The translations under genes were made by a program, and so were the position numbers. The notes beneath the pieces were generated by a model that had not been told where the DNA came from, made no database searches, and saw only the letters and a program-made list of their open reading frames with translations. Positions 21,760 through 31,464 of a stretch of 64,000 bases of DNA are shown in pieces. The DNA comes from Ricordea florida (lineage: Eukaryota > Cnidaria > Anthozoa > Corallimorpharia > Ricordeidae). Every line of letters starts with the position of its first letter. Position 1 is the first letter of the stretch. The DNA lies in the NCBI GenBank assembly GCA_949710005.1, contig OX453273.1:37789038-37853037 (forward strand), in the 5' to 3' direction.

Positions 21760-22520
21760 CTTCTTGTTGCTGCTATTCATAATACTAAATACTGTATTCC
21801 GCTAGCTAGACCATCCTATTCTAACCCAACATGGGGTATTCTATCCAAAGGGTTTAACTGTTATTTGAGATTACCCTCTCTCCAGTTGATGATATCGTTG
21901 TCTACTCAGATGATGTTAAACGTCCAGGCTAACTATCAACTACCTAATATAGAATTAGAATTACAGGTGTATATGTAGTGATTACCTAGCCAACCAGGCG
22001 CTGTCTACATATCCGGTAGGCAAAGGATTTTTCTATGAAAATGTACACCTACTCAAAACTTTAACCGTATCTAGTAATGATACTGTAATTAATGAGCACA
22101 TCAATACACCAAGGCGGTCAATGACTGGCGTATTATTCTTATTTACTAAAATTCACAAAGGCGGAAAAAATTGTTAGCCCAGATATTAAGTCAATCAATA
22201 TCGATATTGATGGTATACCTTATTGCCTATATTCCAAGGGAATGATTCCCTATGATTTTTTATAAAGTATTAAAAGGTGTTTTAGCATAGATAATATGAG
22301 GATGAAGGGTTTCTATAATGGTTTTTTGGACTCCGGATTGACTTCAGAACTCACGCGGATAATAGTATTCATGGATCGGGCTAAGCATTAAATGACAAAC
22401 ATGATGGGACTAGGCTTATGATTCAAAGAAAAGCTTCAGGCGATAGAGATATACTTATATATTTGTTGTAGCTGATGTACTAATGGAAATTATGAAAGAT
22501 AACTTAAAAGCGATCAAGTA
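21760..22520 (+). pseudogene. possible capsid protein relic
   Basis: Broken frames across the region keep pieces of one protein, such as YSNPTWGILSKGFNCYLR near 21,810, then ANYQLPNIELELQV, TYPVGKGFFYENV, and later IHGSG...DGTRLMIQRKASG near 22,370-22,440. Position between integrase and TFIIB-like genes, size and beta-rich text suggest the major capsid protein of the element. More than eight stops interrupt it. The capsid assignment is tentative and needs a structure or profile search. Confidence 0.4.
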
Positions 22521-22531
22521 TTAACTACTAT

Positions 22532-23400
22532 ATGACACTCAGTCTGTGCTTAAACTGTGGTAGTAATTATCTTGTCCAAATGGAACTGGACGTTATTTGT
22601 ATAGATTGCGGTGCAAACTTTGGTAGCTACATTGATTACCAGCCAGAATGGAGAAATAACTTGGATACCGGAGAGGAATTGAGTAGATACAACATACCAA
22701 ATAACAATATGTTACCGGTAAGCTTTTGAGTACCGGTGTTGCTATTAAACCTAATCCTACTCAAGCCGAACGCAATTTACAACGCCAAGATGTATGGAAT
22801 GCCATTCCTCAACATGAAGGAGATTTACGCGTTGAATTAGACCATATCGAATACCTTTGTCAGACGAACCATATTCCAAAGTCATTGCTGACTAGACCGG
22901 TTATAAATACCATCAATATAAATACCTGCAACAATTGGGAGCGAATAATCTACCTAAACCACGCGGTAATCGTGATTTAATTGGGATTACCAGTGGCAGC
23001 CCTGTATTTTGCTTTAAGGGAGTATGGTAAACCGCGTACTTATCGGGATATTGCAGATATATTTAACATTCGGTCCTAGTATGCGAGTAGAAGAATGAAT
23101 TTATCGAACGAGCGGGTCACTATTTATCGTGATTATATTAACTATTTCTGTGCTTATCGAGATCTAAATACAGACGCGATAGACAGGGTTACTGAAGTTG
23201 CTGATAGAGTAGACGGGCTACTTATCCTGGATCGAAATCGAGCGCCAATCATTGTTGCAGTCTGTATTGAAATGCAAACGGAATATGGTTTACCAGTCGA
23301 TCTTAACCATATTTCAGTTTTGTGTAAAGTGTCTGCCCCTACGATTCGGCGATTATGGCGGTTGTCAATTAGATAAAAACCACAGTTATAGTACGCAAGA
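22532..23400 (+). pseudogene. TFIIB-like transcription factor relic of the element
   Basis: The first frame (22,532-22,729) is a zinc ribbon: CLNCGS, 12 residues of spacing, then CIDCGANFGS and SYIDYQPEWR, the usual TFIIB start. The second (22,726-22,980) and third (23,095-23,376) frames hold a cyclin-like fold with KEYGKPRTYRDIADIFNI (near 23,020-23,070), IDRVTEVADR, and NRAPIIVAVCIEM followed by LNHISVLCKVSAPTIRRL. One protein of about 290 residues is split by at least two frameshifts. TFIIB homologues are carried by large DNA viruses and some virus-like elements, where they steer late transcription. It differs from a host TFIIB copy by its short spacing and its neighbours. Confidence 0.65.
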
Positions 23401-23401
23401 G

Positions 23402-24230
23402 TTAAGAGATACGGTTCCATTCCATCTCGTTATAACTGGACCAACAAATTGTACGTAAGACAAGGTATTTAGTAGACAACTTTCTTGGACCTTTTCTTGG
23501 CATCTTTAAAATTTTATTTTTTAATTTGCCCAACGTACAGTAAAAATAAAACTTATAGGGGTTTTGCCAAAAATGATCGTAGATTCATAGTGTTCTCAGC
23601 TGATGCTAATAACAGTGATGAGATTGAGCAATCGTTAACAGATTGTGAGACTTTGTTCTCTGGCACCAATACATAAATAATCTTAGATGATTGCGCTGTA
23701 ACTCGAGAACTAAAGCAACCCTCTAAAAAATTCATCCATCTAGCCTTTTCTGGAAGACACGAAAGGTTAAGTGTATGGGTGTTAACTCAGCTATTTACTA
23801 TAGCGATACCTTTAAGAGATAATGTTGCCAGTGTAGTTGCATTCGATAATCCATCCCAGATTGGTACTTAAATGCTCTTTGAAGATTTTGCTGGAGATTT
23901 AGATGTTGAATGTCGTAAGAAATTTATAGAACTGCTCAGATCCAAAAACATATTCTAGACTCTGTTTATGTTTAATTATCCGTATGATTGCTATCTAGAG
24001 ATTCCTGCCGTTTTAGATTAAAGATGTCAGTCATTAAAGATTATATGGGAGCTGAGAACTCACCAGAAACTAAAGATAATACGTCCACCGAAGATGGTAT
24101 TGAAACTATATATAAAAGAGAGAGTTTGGCAATATTAGCGTAGTTTTGGCGTTACTAAGAAGTATCTTGGCTTGGAGATGAATCTAGGTGATATAAAGAA
24201 ACTTTCTCGTGAAAAGGTAGAAAAGTATTT
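23402..24230 (+). pseudogene. A32-type (FtsK/HerA) packaging ATPase relic
   Basis: The Walker A neighbourhood is VPFHLVITGPTNC, broken directly after Cys by a stop. Further on are FIVFSADANNSDEIEQSL and a well-kept Walker B ILDDCAVTRELK, then HLAFSGRHERLSVWVLTQ (the conserved Arg/Gln sensor region). These are the hallmarks of the poxvirus A32-like ATPases that push DNA into capsids in Polintons and NCLDV-related viruses. Stops at 23,675 and several later sites kill it. The 3' end is cut near 24,230 by the nested repeat. Confidence 0.7.
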
Positions 24231-24235
24231 TCCTC

Positions 24236-24339
24236 GTGAAGCGAGGCCGAAGGCCGAGGGTAGCGAGGTTACCAATCGTTTCGATTTCGGTCAGACCACG
24301 TGGCTCGCAAGCCCGAGTAAATCGAGCCGAGAGTTTTAA

Positions 24340-24411
<72 letters not shown>

Positions 24412-26389
24412 AAAGGTGTCCGTTCGTAGCCCTGGTTACCTGCAACAGTAGCACACTTGAATTTCAGCCATTGCGAACTGGGTGAATGCTTTCTTCAAAA
24501 TAATGTAAATTTTGTGGAAACCGATTTCACTCGCCCTGGAAGTACATCCAAGCAAGAAGATCTCCGAGATTTAAAAGAAAGAGCAGCGAGAGATCGCAGT
24601 AGAGCAAATTTGAACACCGCAAAAATAAGCGCATTGAAAGTGCGAGTCGAAGCAGGGATAGAGAAACGAAGGCAAGGAGAATAACAACAGAGATCGCATC
24701 AATGGCAGAAACCGCTCGCTCCTAAAAAAGGCAAAGGAAACAGCAGGGAAAATGACCTATAATACAAACAACTCAGGTTGGAATCTGAATGTGTTATCGA
24801 TGAAAACAAAGATTCGTATTAGCTTACAGTACGTGAGCGAACGATTACATGACGACTTAGCGAACAAAATTTAGCTAAACGACTTAGAAAGGAAAACGAG
24901 GAGGAACGACTTCAACGATTGGAGAGGTCTCGGGAAATTAGTTCGACCAGACTACAGACGGAATCGGAAGATGACAATCTAAACAGATTGAGAGTTATTG
25001 GGAAAATTATCCCAATGCAACAGAATACACTGTCATACAATCAGAAGGCGAACAACAATAAAAACAGATTCCGACTTTAACGAAAATTGTGCAAACAGCA
25101 TACAAACAGAATCAGGAGACGAACGACAAAACAGATTACCATATCGTCCTGAAAAAAGTGTCTAGAAAAGGGAGACAGAAACCATACACAAAGGCATGAA
25201 GATTCCAGTCACCTTGTACTTATACTGCAATGAGAATGCAAGTAGGTATTTTTCGTTATAAAACGATAATCTTTCCATTTTGAAGAAATTCCAAGTACAG
25301 AGGTTGCAGATAGCAATCATTTATGATCATTGCAACAGTGAGAATATTGTCAATATTGTGTGATGTAGCAGTTATGTTCAGCATTCTTTGTAGAAAAGAT
25401 ACCAAGCACTGGTTCTTCAACATTATCAGTGATCAATGCAATTATTTGACAATAAAGCAGATGTTATTACTGACTTCTGAGTATTATTTATATTTGCTAT
25501 ATACCTTTGCTATATATATGTATTATGTAATTAAACAGACAAGATCCATAGCCTTTTCAAAATGGGTTTTTACATTTGAGTTCCATTTCTGTACCCCCTG
25601 GGAATTACTCTCTTAGCCCCCTTCCCTTAAACAAAATTCAAACCCAACTTTGGAGGATTGGACATAACAAATTAACTGTTTTCCTTACTGCTGTTTACTT
25701 CATTTTTATGATGTCAAATACCAATATTTACTGACAACCACACAGTTGACCTTTTACATTAGAAAAACTCTACAAAGGAGAAGCTAATGTTTGTAATGCC
25801 AAAATTTTTTTATCCTTCTCTCTGATACTTACATTGATGTGGTACCTATATTTAGGGGAAAGGGTCACTTTTTTCTGTACTCCTCAGAACATCATTAATG
25901 CCAAAGAAGGTTAACCAAAAACCATACATTAATTGCAAGTGTGCTGTATGTAATAACAAGAATTTAAAGTTTCCTAAATGCCCTATGCTTTCAAAAATGA
26001 TCTTCTGCACTAACTATATAGAAGAATGACAGCACTAGATCCCAAGCCCCATAGGAGAAATGGTATTGTATAGAGCTATTTAATTATTACCAACTCAGAT
26101 ACAAACCCTATTCAGAAAAAAACTGTATTGCATGAAATGGTGGCGATACAATACCTGTCCCAGATAATGACATGCACCCCCACCCCCATAAAAATATTGT
26201 ATGTTAATAATAAAAGTAATAATAATAATGATAATACCAATAATATTAATATCAGTGCAAATAATGATAATGATGATATAATGATAAGATGAATACAATA
26301 ATTGGGGTTTTAGCCCTGATAGGGAAAACCATTATGGATTCTTCAAAAACTACCTTTGCGAGGTTTTGTGGGAGTTGTATTTCTAGTAT
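24236..26389 (+). mobile_element. Helitron-like dispersed repeat, copy 2, nested in the virus-like element
   Basis: From 24,414 to 26,389 it matches 613-2460. It keeps about 150 bases lost from copy 1 (about 24,815-24,965), which encode an Arg/Glu array (LAKRLRKENEEERLQRLE, then RSREISSTRLQ). The right end is GTATTTCTAG followed by T. The sequence left of 24,414 (24,236-24,410) includes a GC-rich palindromic start and a long (TA)n; it may be part of the element or a separate insertion. It splits the virus-like element, with text on both sides that reads as parts of the same neighbourhood. Confidence 0.6.
24341..24408. repeat. (TA)n microsatellite
   Basis: About 68 bases of uninterrupted TA repeats at the left border of the Helitron-like copy. 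Arrays like this change length easily and can misassemble. Confidence 0.95.
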
Positions 26390-26700
26390 AGCAGATACAA
26401 AGTTGTACTGGGGAAGCAAGTAACTGGTGGATTAGTAGAATCTGCTCTGTATGCTACATCCAGAGTAATCTCCTATCTTTTACCTATTCATAGTTGCGAA
26501 GCTTTATGTTAAGATCTACAGGAAGACGAGTTGGTAAAGCGTGAACTTTCAGACTTGGCAGGACTGTTAGTATTGAAGGAAGGCCGATTCGTAGCACTTG
26601 CTAGTGGTCTATTCCAGCCGGTTGCTAAGCACGTTAAATTAGGAGAAACCGAAGAGAATACCAACAATTGTAGAAATTGTAAGCAATACTCTTCAATCTG
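26390..26700 (+). pseudogene. unnamed relic of the virus-like element
   Basis: After the nested insertion the frame reads RYKVVLGKQVTGGLVESALYA, ATSRVISYLLPIHS, then after a stop DELVKRELSDLAGLLVLKEG and SGLFQPVAKHVKLGE. A small protein of about 100 residues with hydrophobic helices. Its left part is probably cut by the insertion. Family not recognised. Confidence 0.35.
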
Positions 26701-26740
26701 ATATCACTACTTAAAGATTACTACATCATTAAGTAAGGAG

Positions 26741-27129
26741 ATGTCAGAAGAGACTGGACAGATTACTCGAGACACACCCAAAGTTAAAGTTGAAAGGAAA
26801 AAAGACCCTAAGAAGGTTGAGGTTGGAAAGTGACTTCAAGAATATAATCGGAGGGCGCGAGAGGCGCTCCAAAGGGAAACCCAACGTGAAGCTGAGGCTG
26901 AATCTATCTTAACCCTCGAAGAATCGTCACTATCGTCTAAGCCTTGGATTCCCACCGTTAGTTTTGCAACTGTCAAATCTATAGTTGCTGGAGGGTTAAC
27001 GGCTTTGGATATGTTTATGAGATACTACCGAGAGCTATCACCAGAGCCTGTACGACATCCTCATCCGCCTAGATCAACTGAACCATCTAGGCCTCCAGAG
27101 ACTTCTCAACCTAAAATTGGCATGTTGTA
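26741..27129 (+). pseudogene. unnamed Lys/Glu-rich small protein relic
   Basis: Starts MSEETGQITRDTP and has KVERKKDPKKVEVGK, then an in-frame TGA, then LQEYNRRAREALQRE, a Pro-rich end and a stop at 27,129. A hydrophobic stretch (VSFATVKSIVAGGLTALDMF) is compatible with a membrane or virion-associated helix. The DPKKVE-G(K)-EYNRR pattern recurs in proteins of cnidarian virus-like elements (from memory, not checked). Function unknown. Confidence 0.4.
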
Positions 27130-27172
27130 GCCGAATCTACCTCGAGATTACCAGATTCATAAAGTTAGAATA

Positions 27173-27855
27173 TGTCCGGTGAAAAAAATAAACTCGTGAA
27201 AACTGTAACTGATGCATCCGTTTTGGTTGGATTACATGCAGCAATTGGTTATCTTGGTAAAAAGATAATGAAAGAATTGTTCATCGGCGATCCCTCATCG
27301 AGTATTACAAATTTATGCTAAATGGGTTTCAAAGCTAAACTTCCAGATAACACCGCAGTGCGGTGTTATCTGGAAGTTTAGCTTTGAAAGATTATCTTGT
27401 AACACAAAAGACTTTACCTAAAGGCATGTAGTTAGTTAATATATAGATTGCGTCAATAGCGTTAATGATTGCTTGTGCTATTTTAAATGCTACGGCTTTC
27501 GTTGGAGACTTATATTGCAAATGCTATCTCTGGTTAAAGGGTAGATGAAGAATGAGTCAGACATGACAAGGCCATGGAAAAATACGAACATGATTATATG
27601 TTATACCAGGTAAAGCGGCAGAAACTAATGGACAGGTACTCTAGGCAACAGGATAATGAGTGTAGGGCCGGAAAAAACAAATCAGACACTGATAGAGCAT
27701 TGTAATTGTGTAGCCAAGCACATCCCGATTATATGTTAAAGGAACCGCATCCCTTTGATTATTATAGACCGAGTAACGATCAAAAGGTTGGTGAGTTAGC
27801 TTGTGTGGGTGGAGGAATGTTAGCTCTCGGTTATTTAGCTAGTAGATGGTTATAA
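27173..27855 (+). pseudogene. unnamed small-protein relics of the virus-like element
   Basis: Several short pieces: MSGEKNKLVKTVTDASVLVG with LHAAIGYLGKKIMKEL (a likely membrane-helix protein), an interrupted piece crossing the palindrome at 27,327, and at about 27,570-27,855 KAMEKYEHDYMLYQVKRQKL followed by VGELACVGGGMLALGYLASR. They carry stops throughout. No family recognised. Confidence 0.3.
27327..27389. repeat. 63-bp perfect palindrome
   Basis: Arms 27,327-27,357 and 27,359-27,389 are exact reverse complements of 31 bases with a single G between them. It lies within an otherwise mutation-ridden relic, so it is younger than the decay around it. Confidence 0.95.
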
Positions 27856-27885
27856 TTTAGAGATTCCATGAGCTTAATATGGTAA

Positions 27886-28364
27886 ATGGCAGAAGGAGGT
27901 CTAGATTTACCTGGTCCTGAAAGCACAGATCCTTTCGGTGTTAATGATGACGATAGAGATATAGAGGATCCATTACTCCCTAACCAAGATGGAAATACAA
28001 TAGAATCTTCCACAACACGAAAACCTCCGGGACCAATACCTAAGATTAAGTTCAAGGTAATATTTTCACTTAAAGAGAAGAATGAAGTTACGCATGAAAC
28101 ATTACCTAAAGAAGAGATTGAGTTGAATCCTATGATAGATTAGATGATATTGGTGAAGCTGATAGTATGTTCATTAGAAAATTCCAAGATTTTAAAATAC
28201 ATCAGCCCTTTTCTGGGAGAGATGAATTTGGAATTTTCACTGTAAAACTAGGCGCAAAAAAGTCAATCACTTGTAAAATACTAGACGCAGATGGTACCTT
28301 GATTATAGATTTAGTTAAACTACCACTGAAAATAAAAAAAAGCTCTTGGGAAACCAGCTGCTGA
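27886..28364 (+). pseudogene. unnamed acidic protein relic, frameshifted
   Basis: Frame 1 (27,886-28,143) starts MAEGGLDLPGPESTDPFGV and is acidic with Pro-rich spacing. Frame 2 (28,167-28,364) carries FIRKFQDFKIHQPFSGRDEF and SITCKILDADGTLIIDLVKL. They look like halves of one protein of about 160 residues split by a stop near 28,143. It sits with the late-gene block of the element. Function unknown. Confidence 0.35.
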
Positions 28365-28547
28365 TATTGTTGAGGCTACACGTGAGGATAACAAACGACG
28401 TGAAGCTAAGATTCGAAAGCAAGAAGAAATACTTAATGATCCTTAAACCTCCGAGGGACAACGAGCTAACGCTAACTGAAATATAGCTGAGCAGCGCAGT
28501 GAAATAGAGCAAAACAACCGAGACATATTGAGGATATAGAAGGTGTA

Positions 28548-28882
28548 ATGTCGCTTAGGGATCGAGTCAAGGCAATGTTTAAGAAGTATGGTTTCACTCC
28601 TTTGCTGTACTCAGTGCTGTGGACGTGGTTATCGGTGTCGTTGTATCTAATCTAGATAAGAGTTTGAGTAAAGTTGCAATGGGTGTTGGCAATGGTTTAA
28701 AGGCACTTGGAAAGACGATTGGTCAAATATTACCTGGAATGATAGGTGCCATAGCTAGTTTTATATTCCGAATAGCAGGGCAGGTTGTTGGATTTTTAGC
28801 TGAACGTGCATGTTTATTAAATAGTAGCCTTAGTCGTATTTGCCGTAGAACAGTTTCGGCGGAGGAATCGGAAGTAATTTAA
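28548..28882 (+). pseudogene. glycine-rich hydrophobic protein relic of the virus-like element
   Basis: Begins MSLRDRVKAMFKKYGFTPLL, then a frameshift near 28,620, then VSNLDKSLSKVAMGVGNGLK, ALGKTIGQILPGMIGAIASF and IFRIAGQVVGFLAERA. The amphipathic Gly-rich helix plus membrane helix (GVGNGLK..G..I..ILPG) resembles small virion or membrane proteins of the same virus-like group (from memory, unchecked). The end is garbled. Confidence 0.4.
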
Positions 28883-29050
28883 ATACTTCTTAACTAAGAA
28901 ATTCAAATGGATGAATAAAATAGAATCTACCCGCAGTTGGAGCGAGAAGGTAACGGAGACAATTTCAGGTTCTAACGATCATGTGAGATATTACAAAGCC
29001 TTGAAGATGAAATTAAACATTATGAGTCCACCAGGAAAAAATAAAGTATG

Positions 29051-29461
29051 TTAAGACGAGTCTGCCTTAAAGACTGGAATTACTTTGGCGATTTTGAGGG
29101 ATTTAGGAAACACACCAGTAGACAAAGAGAGGTTGATGATGGTTACAAGGAGATGAACAATGCTTTGAAAAGACTGTTGAATTATTTTCAGGGATATATT
29201 ATCACGGCCAGAAGCTTTATTAGCATTAAATGTCTTCACAATGTTGCTTAGTTCGTCGGCCGTTAATGGTTTCAGTGAAATAGATACTGGAGGTGAGTCA
29301 CACAGGAAGTCACTGGGCGACGAATTCGTGAACAGGATTTTACTTGATAGGTTTGGTCCTATGTTGGTGAAATAGTCACAGAAACTATTAGCTATGTCAT
29401 CATGATTAATGGTTTTTACACCATTATTAGTAAAGTTAGCAGGATATGGTGTCTTAGCCAT
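29051..29461 (-). pseudogene. LINE RT N-terminal fragment
   Basis: A 136-codon frame: FCDYFTNIGPNLSSKI, TADELSNIVKTFNANKASGR and DNISLKIIQQS (motif 1), and ATIINLS-type text ending FPKSLKIAKVIPVFKADS (motif 2a). Catalytic FADD lies beyond the truncation and is missing. Confidence 0.75.
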
Positions 29462-29722
29462 GCGCCTGAGAATTTTCCAGGTTTGCTTTAAGTCTGATTT
29501 AGACCTGTCCAGTTTATCGTTATAGTAATTCTTCTTCGCAACTTGAATTAGTGTAGTTAGCTTATTTTTGTACGCCTTGTATCTAACTTCATGCTCACGA
29601 TTAGGTTTCTTTAAGAATAGTTTACAAAGTGTCGACTTTGTAGTAATATATTTTCTGAGTCATTTGGATAACCAAGGGTTACGCAGCGTTTTTAACTTTT
29701 TACATAGTTAGTAGAGGGGAGG

Positions 29723-30829
29723 CTAACCATGCTTTTTACCTCGACAAGGCCTTAGCGGAAAACTCTTGTTGTATGATTCAGTATATTTTTGCAGGAACTC
29801 ATCATATGCAGCGTCCGCATTTTTAGAAGTTAAAGAATTCCAATCAATTTCACACAAAAGGTTATTAAAAGCAGTAATATTCTGACGAGGAAAGTTGCGA
29901 GTGGTAACACTGTCTTGGGACTTAACAGATGAGGAATGAGCATCAGAGTAGCAAAGTGAAAAGATTGGTAGATGGTCAGACAGGTCATTGATAATTAGAC
30001 CATTGTTACAACTGGCAGAGATATTATTAGTGAAAATGTTATCGATCAAGGTCGCACTATGAGACGTAATTCTAGTAGGTCTCGAAATCAGTGGGAAAAG
30101 CGCATGAGAGAACATGTTGACAAAATCATTTGTGGTTGAATGCAAATCAGAGTTCAACAGGTCCAAATTAAAATCACCCATTATATAACATAGCTTATTG
30201 TCCCTGGATACTCGATCAATTAAAGGCTGAAAAGATTTCATAAACTCAAGCAAGTTTTGATTGGGAGGACGATAAATAAACGATGAATAATTTACGATTT
30301 CCACAAATACTGAGTCAAATAATGCAGAGTTTGAAATACACAAGTCAGGCAAGACATTAAAAGAAAGAGTGTCACGCAAATATAGACCTGCGCCTCCACC
30401 ACTCTTATCCACTCTGTTGGATGAAATAAAACGATAGCCAGAAATATTTACATAAGATTGGTTAACATCATTAAGCCACGTTTCCGAGATACCTATTGCA
30501 GAAAATTCATGTTGTGTAGCGTTTAGGAGTTGAGTAAATTTGTCGAAATTTCTTATCAAACTACGAGCATTCAGATGCAATAGCGAAAAGCCAGGATCTT
30601 GAGAAATTAGGTCATTTAGTTCACTCTCGTTATAATAATTACACTTGAAAGTAGAGTTTAGGACATTGCGGTCCGGATCAATTTCATTTGACAGTACGAC
30701 ATTACCATTACTTAAGGGATTGAAAAGCAAACTTTCTAATTGATCAGAATTAAAGTGTACCGGGCCGTGTGATAGTTCATAGAGAGCAAGATTGAAAGCG
30801 ACATGATGATTAAAAGGGAGATCAACCAT
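29723..30829 (-). pseudogene. LINE apurinic endonuclease domain
   Basis: A 368-codon frame. Motifs of the APE-type nuclease: LLHLNARSLIRNFDKF, ISETWLN (catalytic Glu), YRPPNQN, YIMGDFNLDLLNSD (catalytic Asp/Asn) and LSDHLPIF (catalytic Asp-His). The frame is intact through the nuclease, but stops lie just after it (TAG and TGA near 29,650-29,715). It may be the 5' part of ORF2. Confidence 0.8.
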
Positions 30830-31030
30830 ATTTACCCAAGTAAAGCCGGATCGGAGATCAACTTATCTGAATAAGCTAGTCCGATGGTCTGTCTCTGATT
30901 ATAAGTTTATCCAACACAAAATACGCGATCTTCCCAGCTTGCTTCGCTTGTTTTAGCTTGGGCAGAAGCTCTTTATTACGCCTTTAAAGAGTTTCAGCAG
31001 CGACGTCGTCAGTGAAAAACATACCATCGG

Positions 31031-31428
31031 GAATCCGAGGGCCTCTGTGTTCGAGATTTGAAAATCTAGCTCACCTTGCTTCCGAACAGATTTTTACAGA
31101 CAATAGTCGTTGGGTGCTCTTGAAAATTTGGCACCTTGACACCCCAACCGCTTCGCATCTCCTTTGGAGTTGAATCCTTTTCCTGTATAAGCCACATAGC
31201 TTACGATTTCGGTCCTTATGCCCAGTTTAACTCCATTCGCTAGCGTAACAAAACTTTTCTTCTCGATATATGGCGGCAGCAACGCTTTTGGGCCAAAATG
31301 TCCAAATCCCCTCTCCTCGTGTTGTGGACAGCAGCAGCAGCCACTCTTGAACGGCATTTCGTCGATTTTTCGGTGTTGAATACACTTTTAATAAATAATC
31401 AAGTATTAGATTAATGTGTAATATATAA

Positions 31429-31464
<36 letters not shown>

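Larger units (their letters stand above)
20490..29047. mobile_element. dead virus/Polinton-like element with nested insertion
   Basis: In order: integrase relic (minus), capsid-like relic, TFIIB-like relic and A32-type packaging ATPase relic (all plus), then a nested Helitron-like copy (24,236-26,389), then several unnamed small-protein relics including a glycine-rich hydrophobic one. Retrovirus-type integrase plus capsid plus packaging ATPase is the core of Polintons/Mavericks and adintovirus-like agents. No protein-primed DNA polymerase, no protease and no terminal inverted repeats were found, so the class is uncertain. Stops and frameshifts occur in every gene, so it is non-functional. The coordinates are the outermost recognised pieces, not proven termini. 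Confidence 0.7.
29048..31030 (-). mobile_element. CR1/L2-type LINE, truncated at its 3' side
   Basis: On the minus strand: the tail of ORF1 (31,030-30,850, with RIPDGMFFTDDVAAETL, then NKELLPKLKQAKQAGKIAYF), the endonuclease (30,829-29,723), a linker with stops (29,722-29,462) and the start of RT (29,461-29,051). It then ends abruptly against the virus-like relic. LINEs usually lose the 5' end, so loss of the 3' side means later deletion or rearrangement. No poly(A) or 3' repeats are seen. Confidence 0.75.
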
